From assembly GCA_964036155.1 (NCBI GenBank), contig OZ038423.1:46763249-46827248 (forward strand): DNA of 64,000 nt, read 5' to 3'. The notes under the pieces were generated by a model. That model made no database searches, was not told the origin of the DNA, and was given only the letters and a program-made list of their open reading frames with translations. The stretch comes from Diploscapter coronatus. Taxonomy: Eukaryota > Nematoda > Chromadorea > Rhabditida > Rhabditidae. Position 1 is the first letter of the stretch, and the number at the start of each line of letters is the position of its first letter. Positions 1 through 12,138 of this stretch are shown here, piece by piece. Position numbers and translations under genes: made by a program.

Positions 1-116
1 TTTAAATCATCTTGTTGAAATTCTATGTCTGGGGGCGCATCTGGTAAATATTGTCTCCATTCAAGATTTTCTCGTCCTTTACTATTCCTCTCTATGTTGA
101 ATCTAAGCGCCTCTTT
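1..116 (-). CDS. possible partial coding exon running off the left edge
   Basis: The minus strand is open from an AG at about 117-118 to the window edge. The translation begins KEALRFNIERNS and continues with ENLEWRQYLPDAPPDIEF, which reads like ordinary protein and not low-complexity translation. No start codon lies in it, so it would be an internal or last exon of a gene lying mostly to the left. The acceptor is weak because there is no clear pyrimidine or TTTCAG stretch. I recognise no family. Chance openness over 39 codons is quite possible. Confidence 0.25.
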
Positions 117-718
117 CTAATTCCCCTGCTTTGTTTATCTTTAATAAATTCCTCTTGAAGGAGCTCGGAGGCCTATGGGGTTGGTTAGAGCTGCGGAGCT
201 ATGTTTGGGCATAGAAGCTTTGACAAAAATGGCGATTTAGATGTGCAGAAAATGGAGAAATAGTACGTGGGGCTGAGAGAATAAGAAAAAGAAGCGCGAG
301 AAATAGTATGGGACTTGAAGAGAGAACGATTGACTCCAAAAGAGGCAAAGAAAGAGTGTTTGCCACAAGGGGCTTCGCTGCCTTTCCCTCGGCCTTACTT
401 GGCCGGCTCTTCATTGATTGCTGCATCCTAAAAGAAGCTGAGGTCGACTTTGTCAAGCAAAAAATAAAACAAAAAGTTGTACTTCATGTATTTCAGGCCA
501 GAACACATATTCTTTGCCCAAAATTGAAAAAGTACCCAAGTTTGAACTTGCAAAGTATTGGACAGAGTGTAAATGTAAACAAGAAAAAGTAACAACATAA
601 CAACACATTTTGGTTCTAACTGATAAGAACCTTGATATGGAGTCTAAGGGGAATTATTTGTTGCCAGCGAATTTGCCCATTCACTTTATTTGGCAATCAC
701 TCTATCGATTGATCATTC
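117..718. other. 5' flank of the spectrin gene
   Basis: No convincing gene was seen here. Short open frames exist on both strands (for example 308-592 +), but none has splice-site support or a recognisable sequence. The stretch presumably holds the promoter and 5' UTR of the spectrin gene. A TGA in frame at 710-712 lies just upstream of the chosen start at 719. Confidence 0.5.
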
Positions 719-3700
719 ATGGATCAGCCTCCCGAGCCTCCACCACGGTCCGACTCTGTTCCGGTGCCAACTCCAGCCGATCAGAGTCCTGATCTGCAGA
801 ATACGTCTCTTGAGAGCGTTGCCACCTACTTCACCGCAAGGCCTTGTGACTTGGAAGTCGAAGATATTCTTTCTGGGGAACAAAATAGAGACGTAGGCTA
901 CCTAGGTCAAGTCCTGACGATCCATTCTCCGGCTACCAAGAAAGACAAATCTCCCACTCGACCCCCAGGAGTTTATCCAGGATCCGCAGGCGCGCTATCT
1001 CTCTCGATCCAACACCATGGAAATCATTATTTATCACAATCCGAGCAGAATTCCCCTAATGGAACTCATCAAAATGGAAACGGAGTGGTTAGACAATCCC
1101 ACCCGGGCGCTCAGTTGAGCAGCATCGACTTGCGGATCAGGGGTTTGAAAGGTTGAGGATTGAAAATATTGATATTCGAAGTGCCAATAGACTAAAATAT
1201 TGATTTTATAATTGGAAATGCCAGAATGCCAAAACTAACATTCGAATTATGCGTTCGAAATTTTCGGCCACTTTTTCCCTACCCATCTGGCCGGATTACT
1301 AATTGATAATCGTAGAAAATTGTTTTTGTCTAATATATTATGGATTTTTTCCCTTAAGCTTTGTAGTTGGAAACCCCTCAAAGATCACGATTTTTGGATA
1401 TCGGGATCGCATTATCTCTAAAATAAGACCATATTCGCGAAGTGTACAAGCGGATCCTAAAATTACGATATCGACTTGCCTAACACGTATTTCACCGCTT
1501 TCGTCAAAACCCCGAGCACACCCAATCATAAGGAAGTTTCAAAAATTTTATTGGGCTGAAAATTTGCAAAAAAAAACTGATCAATTTAAGCTAAATAAAA
1601 TTACAATTTTTAATCATGTCAAACACTGGCAAAATGACTGGTAGGAAAATTTTGGAAGCGACTCCATAAAAAATATATCGCACAAAAATGATCATGACTT
1701 TGCCTATACTGAATCGTTTTTGGAGACCAAAAAGCATTCTATTCCGGTTAATTTCTCCTATCACGCCTCAGTGCTAGTTTTCCACGATTATCAATCCCAA
1801 AAATTGACTTGGCCTTCCTATTTATGATATTGTTAAATTTTCAGATGAGCGTGAGAACGTGCAGAAGAAAACGTTCACGAAATGGGTGAACTCGCACCTG
1901 GTCCGCGTCAGCTGCAAGATCCTCGACCTGTACATGGACATGAGGGACGGCAAAATGCTGCTGAAGCTGTTGGAAGTTTTGTCTGGCGAACGTCTGGTGA
2001 GAATTTGATTAGAAAATTTGAATAACAAAATATCACGGATTAACCAATTTAATAATGACCTTCATGAAAATCCAACAAAGTGATATATATTTTCAGCCGA
2101 AACCGACGCGAGGCAAAATGCGCATCCACTGCTTGGAGAATGTGGAGAAAGCGCTGCAGTTCCTGCGCGACCAGCACGTCCATCTCGAGAATCTCGGATC
2201 GCACGACATCGTCGACGGAAATCCCCGACTCACACTGGGTCTCATCTGGACCATCATCCTCAGATTCCAAGTCTGGCTTTAAAAATTTCACCAAATTTTC
2301 ACAGTTCAATTTCCAGATCCAAGACATCACCTTCGAAGACGCGGACAACCACGAGACTCGATCGGCCAAGGAGGCACTCCTGCTTTGGTGCCAGATGAAA
2401 ACCGCTGGCTATCCCAACGTTAACGTTCGCAATTTCACTACCAGGTAATTTTTCTGCGGAAAAAAATCGAATGAATTTCCCTATTCCAGCTGGCGTGACG
2501 GTCTGGCTTTCAATGCACTCATTCACAAGCATCGTCCTGACCTGATCGACTACGAGAATCTGCAGAAGTCGAATGCCATCTACAACCTGCAAAACGCTTT
2601 CGATGTGGCGGAGCAGCAACTTGGTCTGGCGAAGTTCCTGGACGCAGAGGACGTGAACGTCGATCAGCCTGATGAGAAGTCGATCATCACCTATGTCGTC
2701 ACATACTACCACTACTTCAACAAACTGAAGCACGACGTCATCCAGGGCAAGAGAATTGGAAAGGTCATCAACGAGCTGATGGAGAACGAGAAAATGATCA
2801 ATCGCTACGAGACTCTATCATCGGACCTTCTGGACTGGATCAACGCGAAGATCGAGCAGCTGAATGATAGACAATTCGTCAATTCACTCCAAGGCGTGCA
2901 AGAGCAGCTCCAGGAATTCAACGCCTACAGAACACAGGAGAAACCGCCGAAATTCGACGAGAAAGGCGAACTGGAAGTCCTGCTCTTCACGCTCCAATCT
3001 GCTATGAGAGCTAACAACCAGAAGCCGTACGTGCCAAGAGAGGGCAAGTTGATTGGAGACATCAACAAGGCCTGGCAGAACTTGGAGAAAGCTGAGCATG
3101 AACGAGAATTGGCACTGAAGGAGGAACTCATTAGGTGAAATTAGTGATTTGTAAACATCAACGACTTCGATAATTTAGACAAGAGAAACTTGAACAACTT
3201 GCGGCCAGATTCAATAAGAAAGCCGATCTTCGCGAGCAATGGCTTACTGAGAATCAGAGACTCGTCAGCACCGACAACTTTGGCAACGATTTGGCTTCTG
3301 TCGAGGTATAACTCAATCCTTCGACTTAGATAAATCTCAATTTTAAGGCAGCCACGAAGAAGCATGAAGCCATTGAGACTGACATCATCTCTTGTGAAGA
3401 ACGCGTCCAAGCGGTTGGCGCGATCGCTTCGGAATTGGAGATTGAGAAGTACAATAAGATCGAAGAAATCAACGACAGAAAAGACAATGTGTTCAAATTG
3501 TGGAATTATCTGTTCCAGGTGGAAATTGACTGTTTTCAGTATTAACTTGAATATTTCAGCTGCTCATTGCAAGAAGAGTCCGCTTGGATCTGTCCATGAA
3601 GATCCAGCGCATCTTCCATGACATGCTTCTGACATTGGATTTGATGGATGATATCAAGGTAGTAATTAAATCGGGGATAATCGATCTAATTGCCCCAACT

Positions 3701-6700
3701 ACAGGCCCGACTTCTCTCTGAGGAGCATGGAGCCCACTTGATGGATGTGGAAGACCTCCTGCAGAAGCACGCTCTTCTCGAGTCTGATATTAACATCATC
3801 GGAGAGCGCGTCCGTAACGCAATCAACGAAGCTGAGAAATTCAAGTCTCCGAGTGGTCCCGATGGTTCTGGCTACAAACCAGTAGAGCCTTCTGTTGTCG
3901 AAGAAAGATGCAACATTCTGGAAGACCGATACAAGGAGCTGCTGAACTTGGCTGCCGACAGGAAGAAACGCCTTGAGGACAACAGGCGACTCTGCCAGTT
4001 CTGGTGGGATGTCGCCGAACTGGAGCACAATATCAAGGAGCAGGAACAGGCAAGAAGACTTGGAGTTCCGAGGCCAACAGATGCCATTTTAGGTCCTCAA
4101 CAGCCCAGACACCGGTAAGGACATCGTCACTGTGTCTCATCTGCTGGCGAAACACAAGAACGCAGAAAATAACCTGCGCGACATCGAAAAGGAGCTCAAC
4201 AAAATGGACACCGAAGGCGCGAATCTCATCCGCGATGGCATTCCTGGTAGGAAAGAATTTCGTATATCCTGGTCACTCTTCCAAATAAGCTATACTTCTG
4301 CGTAATCCGACACCAAGTAGCCATTTTTGATGATACGCCGAGAAATTGTAAGATGGGGAGGTTAAAGCTTACCCTCGCCGAATAGCAAAAGCCAGAGGGT
4401 ATTACATTTCACCTGGACTATGAGATAGATGGATAGATATTACGAAATTTGATAGGTTAGGGACACCGCGCTGCGGACGATGAAAAATAAAGTAGACCGA
4501 CGACGGGGGAATAAATGATTAGATGAGTGTACTGGACTTGGCAAGAAAACTGATAAAATTACGAAGTTCACAATTTACAGGATCCGACAACATTCCACCA
4601 AGACTTGAGGAGATTCGTCAGTACATCAACAAACTCAAGGAGCTTGCAGATGCCAGGAAGGCTCGCCTCTCTGGAGGAGTCGATTATTATCAGGTAGATT
4701 TTATAAGTCCATGAAAAATGTATTTGTGAACATTTAGTTCTTCACCGACGCCGACGACGTTGACGCCTACCTTCTGGATACGCTTCGTGTCGTGTCCTCG
4801 GATGACGTCGGGAAGGATGAGGGCACTGTGCAAATGCTGCTCAAGAAGCACGATGACGTCAGTGACGAGTTGCAGAACTTCGACATGCATATCAAGCAAT
4901 TGTATGCCAAAGCAGGTAATATTTATCTTTGAGAATCCAAACTAGAGATTCGCTTCCAGAATCCCTTCCCCAGGAGGCACGCGCTCATCCAGACATCAGA
5001 GATCGTCTGGACACCACCATCAGAAGAAAGGCCGAGCTGGAAGAACTCGCCAAGCTCCGAAAGCAGCGTCTCATCGACGCCCTGTCACTGTACAAGCTGT
5101 ATGCTGACGCCGACTCGGTTGAGGCTTGGATCGACGAGAAGGGAAAACTGCTTGCCACGCTGGTGCCCGGAAAGGATCTGGAAGAGGTCGAGATCATGAA
5201 GCACAGATTCGATACGCTGGAGCAGGACATGAAGAATCAGGTATGAGGTTTCTGGGAAAGAGCCAAAACATGGTGATTCTTTCAGGAAGCCAAGGTCGCT
5301 ACTGTCAACGAACTTGCCAGACAACTTCTGCACGTGGACCATCCGAACTCCGACGAGATTCTCCACAGACAGAATAAGCTGAACGCCAGATGGGCCCAAC
5401 TCAGAGATATGGTAGACCAGAAGCGCGCAGAACTCGATAGGGCTCACAGACTGGAGACATTCAGGTAGCTATTGACGTGAAGTACTCCAATATTTTCAAA
5501 TTTGTAGAATCGACTGCCAAGAGACAGTCACCTGGATCGAGGACAAGACCAGAATCCTCGAAGACTCGGAAGCCTTGACGAACGACCTGAGTGGCGTCAT
5601 GAAGCTGCAGAGAAGACTATCGATGATGGAGCGTGACCTTGGAGCAATTGAGGCAAAACTCGACTCCTTGCACAAAGAGGCTGACGCCATTGAAAGAGAG
5701 CGGCCGAATGAGGCGAAGATCATCCGTGAGGACATCAAGAGGATTCACCATGCTTGGGACATCCTCAACAAGAAGGTCAGAGAGCACGAGGCGAAGCTCG
5801 ACGAGGCTGGAGACTTGCAACGATTCCTGAGGGATCTCGACCACTTCCAGTCCTGGCTGACTGCCACACAGAGACAGGTGAAATTTACAGTTTAGAAAAC
5901 AAAAATACAATTGTTTTTACAGGTCGCCTCTGAGGATGAACCTCAGTCTCTCGTCGAAGCTGAAGAACTCCTGAACCAACACCATCAGATTCGTGAAGAA
6001 ATCGATGGGTACGCCGAAGACTACAAGAAAATGCGTGCCATGGGCGATCGCGTCACTCAAGATCAGGTAGAATTTTTCCGGATATTAAGCATATAATAAA
6101 TATACTTCAGACTGATCCTCAGTACATGTTCTTGCGTCAGAGACTTGTTGGACTTCAAGAAGGTTGGGATGAACTCCAGAGAATGTGGCTCAATCGAAGA
6201 ACTATGCTGGACGAGGGAATGAATCTGCAGGTATAAAAATATTTCAAGGTATTTTTTTTAAAATCGCACTTTCAGATGTTCCTTCGTGATGCCAAACAAG
6301 CAGAGGTCACTTTGAGTCAGCAGGAGAACTATTTGGCGAATGAACCTCAACCACAGAGTCTGGAGCAGGCAGAGAACATGCTGAAACGTCATCAGGACTT
6401 CATGACTACCATGGACGTCAACGACGAGAAAATCAGAGCGGTGGTCATGTTCGGCGACAAGGAGTGCAGAGATGGAAACTACGCGGCGGATAAGGTAAAT
6501 CAGTGATTTTTATTTCAAAAATCAAGTACTTTTCAGATCCACAAGAAAGCCCGCAACATCGACGAGCGTCGTGAAGCCAACCGCGAAAAGGCTCAGGCGA
6601 TGCTGCAGAAGCTCAAGGACGCACTCGGCCTGCAACAGTTCCTCTCCGACTGTGAAGAACTCAGAGAATGGATTGAGGAGAAGATGATCAGAGCCCAGGA

Positions 6701-9700
6701 TGAAACCTACAGGGATGCCAAGACGATCACCTCCAAGTTCGTCAGACATCAGGCATTCCAGTCCGAACTTCAAGCCAACAAGGAGCGTCTGGATCAATTG
6801 CGTCATGCCGCCATCAATCTCCAGGAAGAAAAGCCAGAGTATCATGGATCCATCGAACCACAGATCGTCGAACTGTCTACTCAGTGGGAGCAATTGGAGA
6901 AGACTACCGAAGAGAAGGGCCAGAAATTGTTCGACGCCAACAGACAACAACTCTACGTGCAGTCGATTGCTGACATGCGAGACTGGGCGACGCAACTCGA
7001 GAAGGAAATGACCAGAGAAGACCCTGCAGCCGACTTGACAACTGTCAACGTCGCCATGCAGAAGCAGCAGATGATCGAAACTGAAATGGTCAAGAAGGCG
7101 CAGAACATCGACAAACTCATGGAAATGGAGCCTCAGCTCGAAGTCATGCACCCAGAAGAATTGGAGAGCATCAAAGCGCATCGTCTGGCCGTTCAAGACC
7201 AACTTCACAGACTGCAGGCGCCGTTGGATGAAAGAAGACGCCAGCTCGAGAGGAAGAAGGCTGCCTTCCAATTCGGAAGAGACGTCGAGGATGAGAAACT
7301 GTGGATCGCTGAGAGATTGGCCATCGCAAGACAGCGTCAGCAGGGAGAGAATCTGCCCGACTGCCACAGACTCCAGAAGAACGTGCAGCTTCTCTCGAAT
7401 GAAATCGACAACCACGAGCCTTGGATTGAGAAGATCTGTGAGGATGGCAGAACGCTGATTGAGGCCGGACACGAAAATGCACCTGCGTTCGAGCTGAAGA
7501 TCGACGAGTTGAGACAGGCATGGAAGGAGCTGAAGGATGCCATCAAAGACAGACAAGCAGCACTTGCTGAATCCGAGAAGGCACACCAGTTCCTGTACGA
7601 CTGTGGAGAAGCTGAAGCCTGGATGAGCGAACAAGAACTCTACATGATGCAGGACGAGCGTGGCAAGGACGAGTTCTCGACGAAGAATCAGATCAAGAAG
7701 CACGAACGACTCCAGGCAGACATCGACAAGTTTGCAGACACCATCAGAGCTCTGGCTGCGAAGGCACAACGATTCATCGATGAGCAGAGTCCACTCAGCG
7801 ACCAGATCGCCCTGCGACAGTCGCAGATTGAGAAGCTGTATGCGGGACTTCAAGATCTGTCGAAGGAAAGAAGGAAGCGACTCGACGAAACGCTCGAGCT
7901 CTATGCTCTTCACAGAGAAATCGACGACCTCCTGCAATGGATCGCCGACAAGGAGGTGGTTGCTGGAAGTCAGGAGAATGGACAGGACTACGAGCACGTG
8001 CAAATGCTCCTGGAAAGATTCCAGCAGTTCGCGAGGGACACGGAGAACATCGGATCCGAACGAGTGGCAAATGCGAACGACGGCTGCGATGCACTCATCG
8101 CCAATGGACACACAGATGCACCAACAATCGCTCTGTGGAAAGACAGCTTGAACGAAGCCTGGGAGAATCTTCTCGAACTCATGGACACCAGAGCACAGAT
8201 CCTCGAGCAAAGCCGTCTGCTCCACAAGTTCTTCCACGACTGCCGAGACTGCCTTTCAAGAATCATGGAGAAGACCCACGCCATGCCAGAAGACCTCGGC
8301 AGAGACAGCAGCTCAGTCGGAGCACTCTCCAGGAAACATCACAACTACTTGCAAGACATCGCAGCGATTGGGGAGCAAGTGGCTCAGATCGAGAAGGACG
8401 CTGCGGAACTCCGAGATGGATACGCTGGCGACAAGGCTATTGAAATTGCAACCAGGGAAAGCGAGGTGGTTAAGGCCTGGAAGCATCTGAGAGGACTGTG
8501 CGATGCACGAACCGGCAAACTGACGGACACTTCGGATCTGTTCCGTTTCATGAACATGGTCCGAGACTTACTTCTGTGGATGGAGGAAGTCAAGCGAGAG
8601 ATGAACACTCAAGAGCGACCGAAGGACGTATCCGGAGTGGAGCTGCTGATGAACAATCATCAGAGTCTCAAGGCAGAAATCGACGCCAGGGAGGAGAACT
8701 TCAATGTTTGCATATCCCTTGGCAGAGATCTGCTGAATCGAAAGCACTACGCGTCGAGCGAAATCGAGAAGAAGCTGATACGGCTAACGACCGAACGAGC
8801 CGAAATGATGCGCCGATGGGAGGACCGATGGGAATATCTGCAACTCATTCTCGAGGTCTACCAGGTAAATTCGAATGTTCTTTTCAGAGTACCTAGAAAG
8901 TTTGATAAATTCAGTTCGCTCGAGACGCTGCCGTGGCTGAGGCCTGGCTCATGGCGCAGGAGCCGTACTTGATATCGCGAGAGTACGGCAGAAACTTGGA
9001 AGAAACCATCGCATTCATCAAGAAGCACGAAGCGTTCGAGAAATCCGCCGCCCAACAAGAGGAGCGGTTCTTGGCGCTTGAGAAATTGACTACGGTAGTT
9101 TATCAGTGTTGGAAAAAAGAAAACCAGCGAAATTTTAGTTCGAATTGAAACAAATGCAACAACGAGACGAGGAGGCTGCACGAAGACGAGGGCACGTCAG
9201 CAGCCCAACCAGAGGTGGACCGATGCAGCCGGGCACAAGCTATCCGACTCATACCGACGGTACGTCGTCATTTCTTCTCCGTTTCTATAGCATTGGGTTG
9301 GAACATAATTTCTGAAGCGCTTTTCCATTTTCTTCTATAAACTTGTGTAAGTTTCTGGAGATTTCCGTAAAGTGAGCGTATATAGGAGACCATAAGGGCT
9401 ACTCATTAGCGGCTTTACAACCTGAACATGTCAACTTCTGAAGTGACGACGATTCTTCGAGAGCAAGTGTTTCAGAAATTATGTTCCGGCCTAATAGTAG
9501 AGTTAATCCTTTATGCTTGTGTACTGTAATTTTAACTTGGTAAACCAGTGTAGTTTCGTGGTTTTTGCTTTGACCTTACTTGAAGTTCCTTAATATCGTG
9601 AGTGCGTTGCAGACTACAACATCACGCAGGGCAGTCTCGACTCCGGTCATCGTACCCGATCCTTTGGTGTGTCTTTTGAGTCCCCTATATTAGCCTACAT

Positions 9701-10551
9701 TCCCTTTTCGTAGTTGTAGTGCTCGTGTTTTAGAGAGAACCCGGCAATCGGACACTTCTTCGTGGAGACGCTCGCTGGCACGGACGCCGAAGTTCGACAA
9801 CAAGGATCCGAGGGGTCGCGCTTTTACTAAACATAGTCAAAATAGTTCGAATGAAGCTTGTGGGGTGCTTCTGAAAACTAGCTTTTCCCGGTGAAAATGA
9901 AAAACAACTAACAAGTTTAGGAGCCCAGCACGGTGATGCCTTCGAGGGAACGCTGATCAGGAAGCATACCTACGAGAGCCTGGATCGCAAAGCCTCGAAT
10001 CGGTCTTGGGAGAAACTGCTCGGAGTTCTCAGAGGAAGCGAGCTCGCCTTCTACAAAGACCAGAGGCATCGGTAGGGGGATTTCTTCGCAATTTCTTTCC
10101 AACCGTTGAACTTTCAGAGAGGAGGCACAGACATTCCACAACGAACCACCATTCCAACTACAAGGCTGCTCGATAAATGTCGCGCAAGATTACCAGGTTC
10201 GTACAGGCTATATTTTCTCTAGTAGAAGTCTGAAACTTTTATTAGAGAAAGTGTTAAAAAAAATCAAGAAAAAGTTGATATTCGTCATTTCCAGAAGAAG
10301 AAAAACGTCATATCACTGCGACTACCAGTTGGAGCAGAATATCTGCTGCAGTGCGCTAGCGAGGTATCGAAATTTGTTACAAAGCAATTTTCTCAAAAAA
10401 CTCCCATTTTCAGGAAGACTTACAACGATGGATGACCGAGTTGCAAATCGCGACAGGTCAAGCTCAACTTGAAGAGGCAAGCCGGTCCCAAACCTTGCCG
10501 GAAGCCCAAAAAGCCAAGAAGGGCGGCTTTTTCTCGAGGGGAAAGAAATAG
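719..10551 (+). CDS. unc-70: beta-spectrin (UNC-70 type), complete, 27 exons
   Basis: Membrane-skeleton protein that crosslinks actin and pairs with alpha-spectrin under the plasma membrane. Exons: 719-1151, 1845-1996, 2097-2270, 2317-2444, 2490-3134, 3179-3305, 3348-3518, 3560-3658, 3705-4049, 4093-4246, 4581-4693, 4738-4915, 4960-5240, 5286-5464, 5508-5877, 5923-6066, 6111-6230, 6276-6494, 6537-8864, 8915-9094, 9139-9259, 9613-9667, 9734-9814, 9921-10071, 10118-10195, 10295-10363, 10414-10551. They sum to 7233 nt (2410 aa), normal for the family. A proline-rich N-terminus precedes tandem CH domains (about residues 145-375, with KKTFTKWVN and [19 protein letters not shown]). Spectrin repeats follow, then a PH domain (about 2270-2385, with [18 protein letters not shown]) and a GFFSRGKK end. 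Exon 19 alone is 2.3 kb. The linker exons 9613-9814 are the least certain. The start at 719 is the only Met upstream that splices in phase. Confidence 0.96.
4050..4092 (+). other. GC-AG intron in the spectrin gene
   Basis: Exon 9 ends ...GAACAG and the next bases are GCAAGA, not GTAAGA. The intron ends TTTTAG before GTCCTCAAC. Removing these 43 nt joins the spectrin frame (EHNIKEQEQ to [10 protein letters not shown]). Reading through instead hits a stop at once. The exon side is a perfect CAG, as is usual for functional GC donors. Confidence 0.85.
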
Positions 10552-12138
10552 CAACGGCTTGAGCCAGCACCGATAAGATCATTGTTACTAGAGTTTGATG
10601 CGAGTGATGTAAATTACGAATTTGCTCTTGGATTTTCAAGTTCAATCGGCAGTTCTTGAATTTTCTAGAGCATTTTCTGATCCTTCATTCAACTCGAATT
10701 CTTTGGCACCAAAGGTAAACTCTCCAAAAATTCGAATCTTTGCAAATTTTTAAAATTTTAGACTGTCTGATATGCAATTTCGTGAAAATTAGTGGTAGAT
10801 GATGAGAAAAATGACAAAAATAAAATGATGACTTAAAATACGACGAATTACCGTATCTCTCAGTCCTTGGTCACCATATTCGTCTTTCCGGCCAAATTGT
10901 CCCCTTCTCCATTTCCCAAGACCGCGCCCCCTTTTTGATAAAGTCGTTGTTAAGTTTATGTTTTACTTCTTTACGGTTCGACCTAAAAGTTTTCATTTCC
11001 AAAACATTTTCCTATTATTTTAGGCATTATATTGTCATTCTATTAAGAATTATTAACTTATGCGATATATTTCATATTGACAAACGTTAGCTTTCGATGT
11101 AATTAGTTTCGATTGTTTAGACTTTAATTTTAAACACAAAGATATCTTGCGCTTAATATGTATCTCGTCGCATCGCGCTGCCTAACAAATTTTCGGGGGG
11201 TCGGAGTTGTAACTTTAGGGATCCAAATTCAAATTTTTAAATTCTGACCCCCGAAAATCTCGTAAGTTCCCATCCCTACTGGTCTCTTTTCGCTAACCGG
11301 CAGCTTTCAAAACCCATTTTAAAATCTTGGCAATTACATCGCTAAATGCGAAAATTTTAGGCCAAACGAATTTTTGAAAAAAAAAAGTGTCAGCCTAAAA
11401 TTTTCATTCTTCAGGCAACAATTTGCGCCATCGAATTAATTTCTCTCAGAAAAATATCGTAAAATTCCGAAAGTTTCATGATCATATGTAATTTCACACC
11501 AATAAGATGATGAATTCATATTTGTTGGCATTGAATTTGATCGTCATTTTATAGAATCTTCCAGATATAAAAGCTATAAAATGATTTTATTATTAGTATT
11601 TTCTGCCAATGTTATTTGATTATTTTATGGATCTTTCTAGGATTTTCTATATTTTCTATATTTAACAATTCTCCCCTTTCCACTGCCAATTTGATACAAC
11701 TATTTAAATAAAATTCATTATTTTCCCACTTTTGGGCTCGGAGTTATGGACTTCAGAATTTTTAGCATAAAATTCGCTTTGAAAATAGTCTACCCGACCC
11801 TTTTCTAATTTCCTTTTTCTAACAGTGCTAACGATATTAATCTTCCTCTTCTTATTTCGTTTGATGAGTGGACTTTCGGAGTTAATTACCATTTAATTAG
11901 TTCGATGCAGTGTTATTAGTTACCCCTGATTAATTATGTTTAACTATTACCGTGCAACTTTAGCTTCAGCTTGTCTTCTGCCTTTTAATAATATTAATAA
12001 ATTTATTATTTTAATTTATGAAACATGATATAATCTGAGATCACATAGTGCAACGATCAGAAAGAATAAGTTTGGTCGGAAATAATAAAACAATAATATA
12101 GGACTAAAAACAGCACAATTGATAAAAATGATGACAGC
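10552..12138. other. spectrin 3' UTR and intergenic DNA
   Basis: AT-rich with no gene recognised. AATAAA at 10819-10824 is a plausible poly(A) signal for the spectrin gene, about 270 nt past its stop. The minus-strand GPCR ends at the right border, so the two genes are convergent. Confidence 0.5.

Noticed and set aside
6522..8237. 571-codon open frame on the minus strand
   Set aside because: It lies antisense to the large spectrin exon and is leucine/valine/serine-rich as expected from the reverse complement of coiled-coil codons. It has no splice or promoter support.
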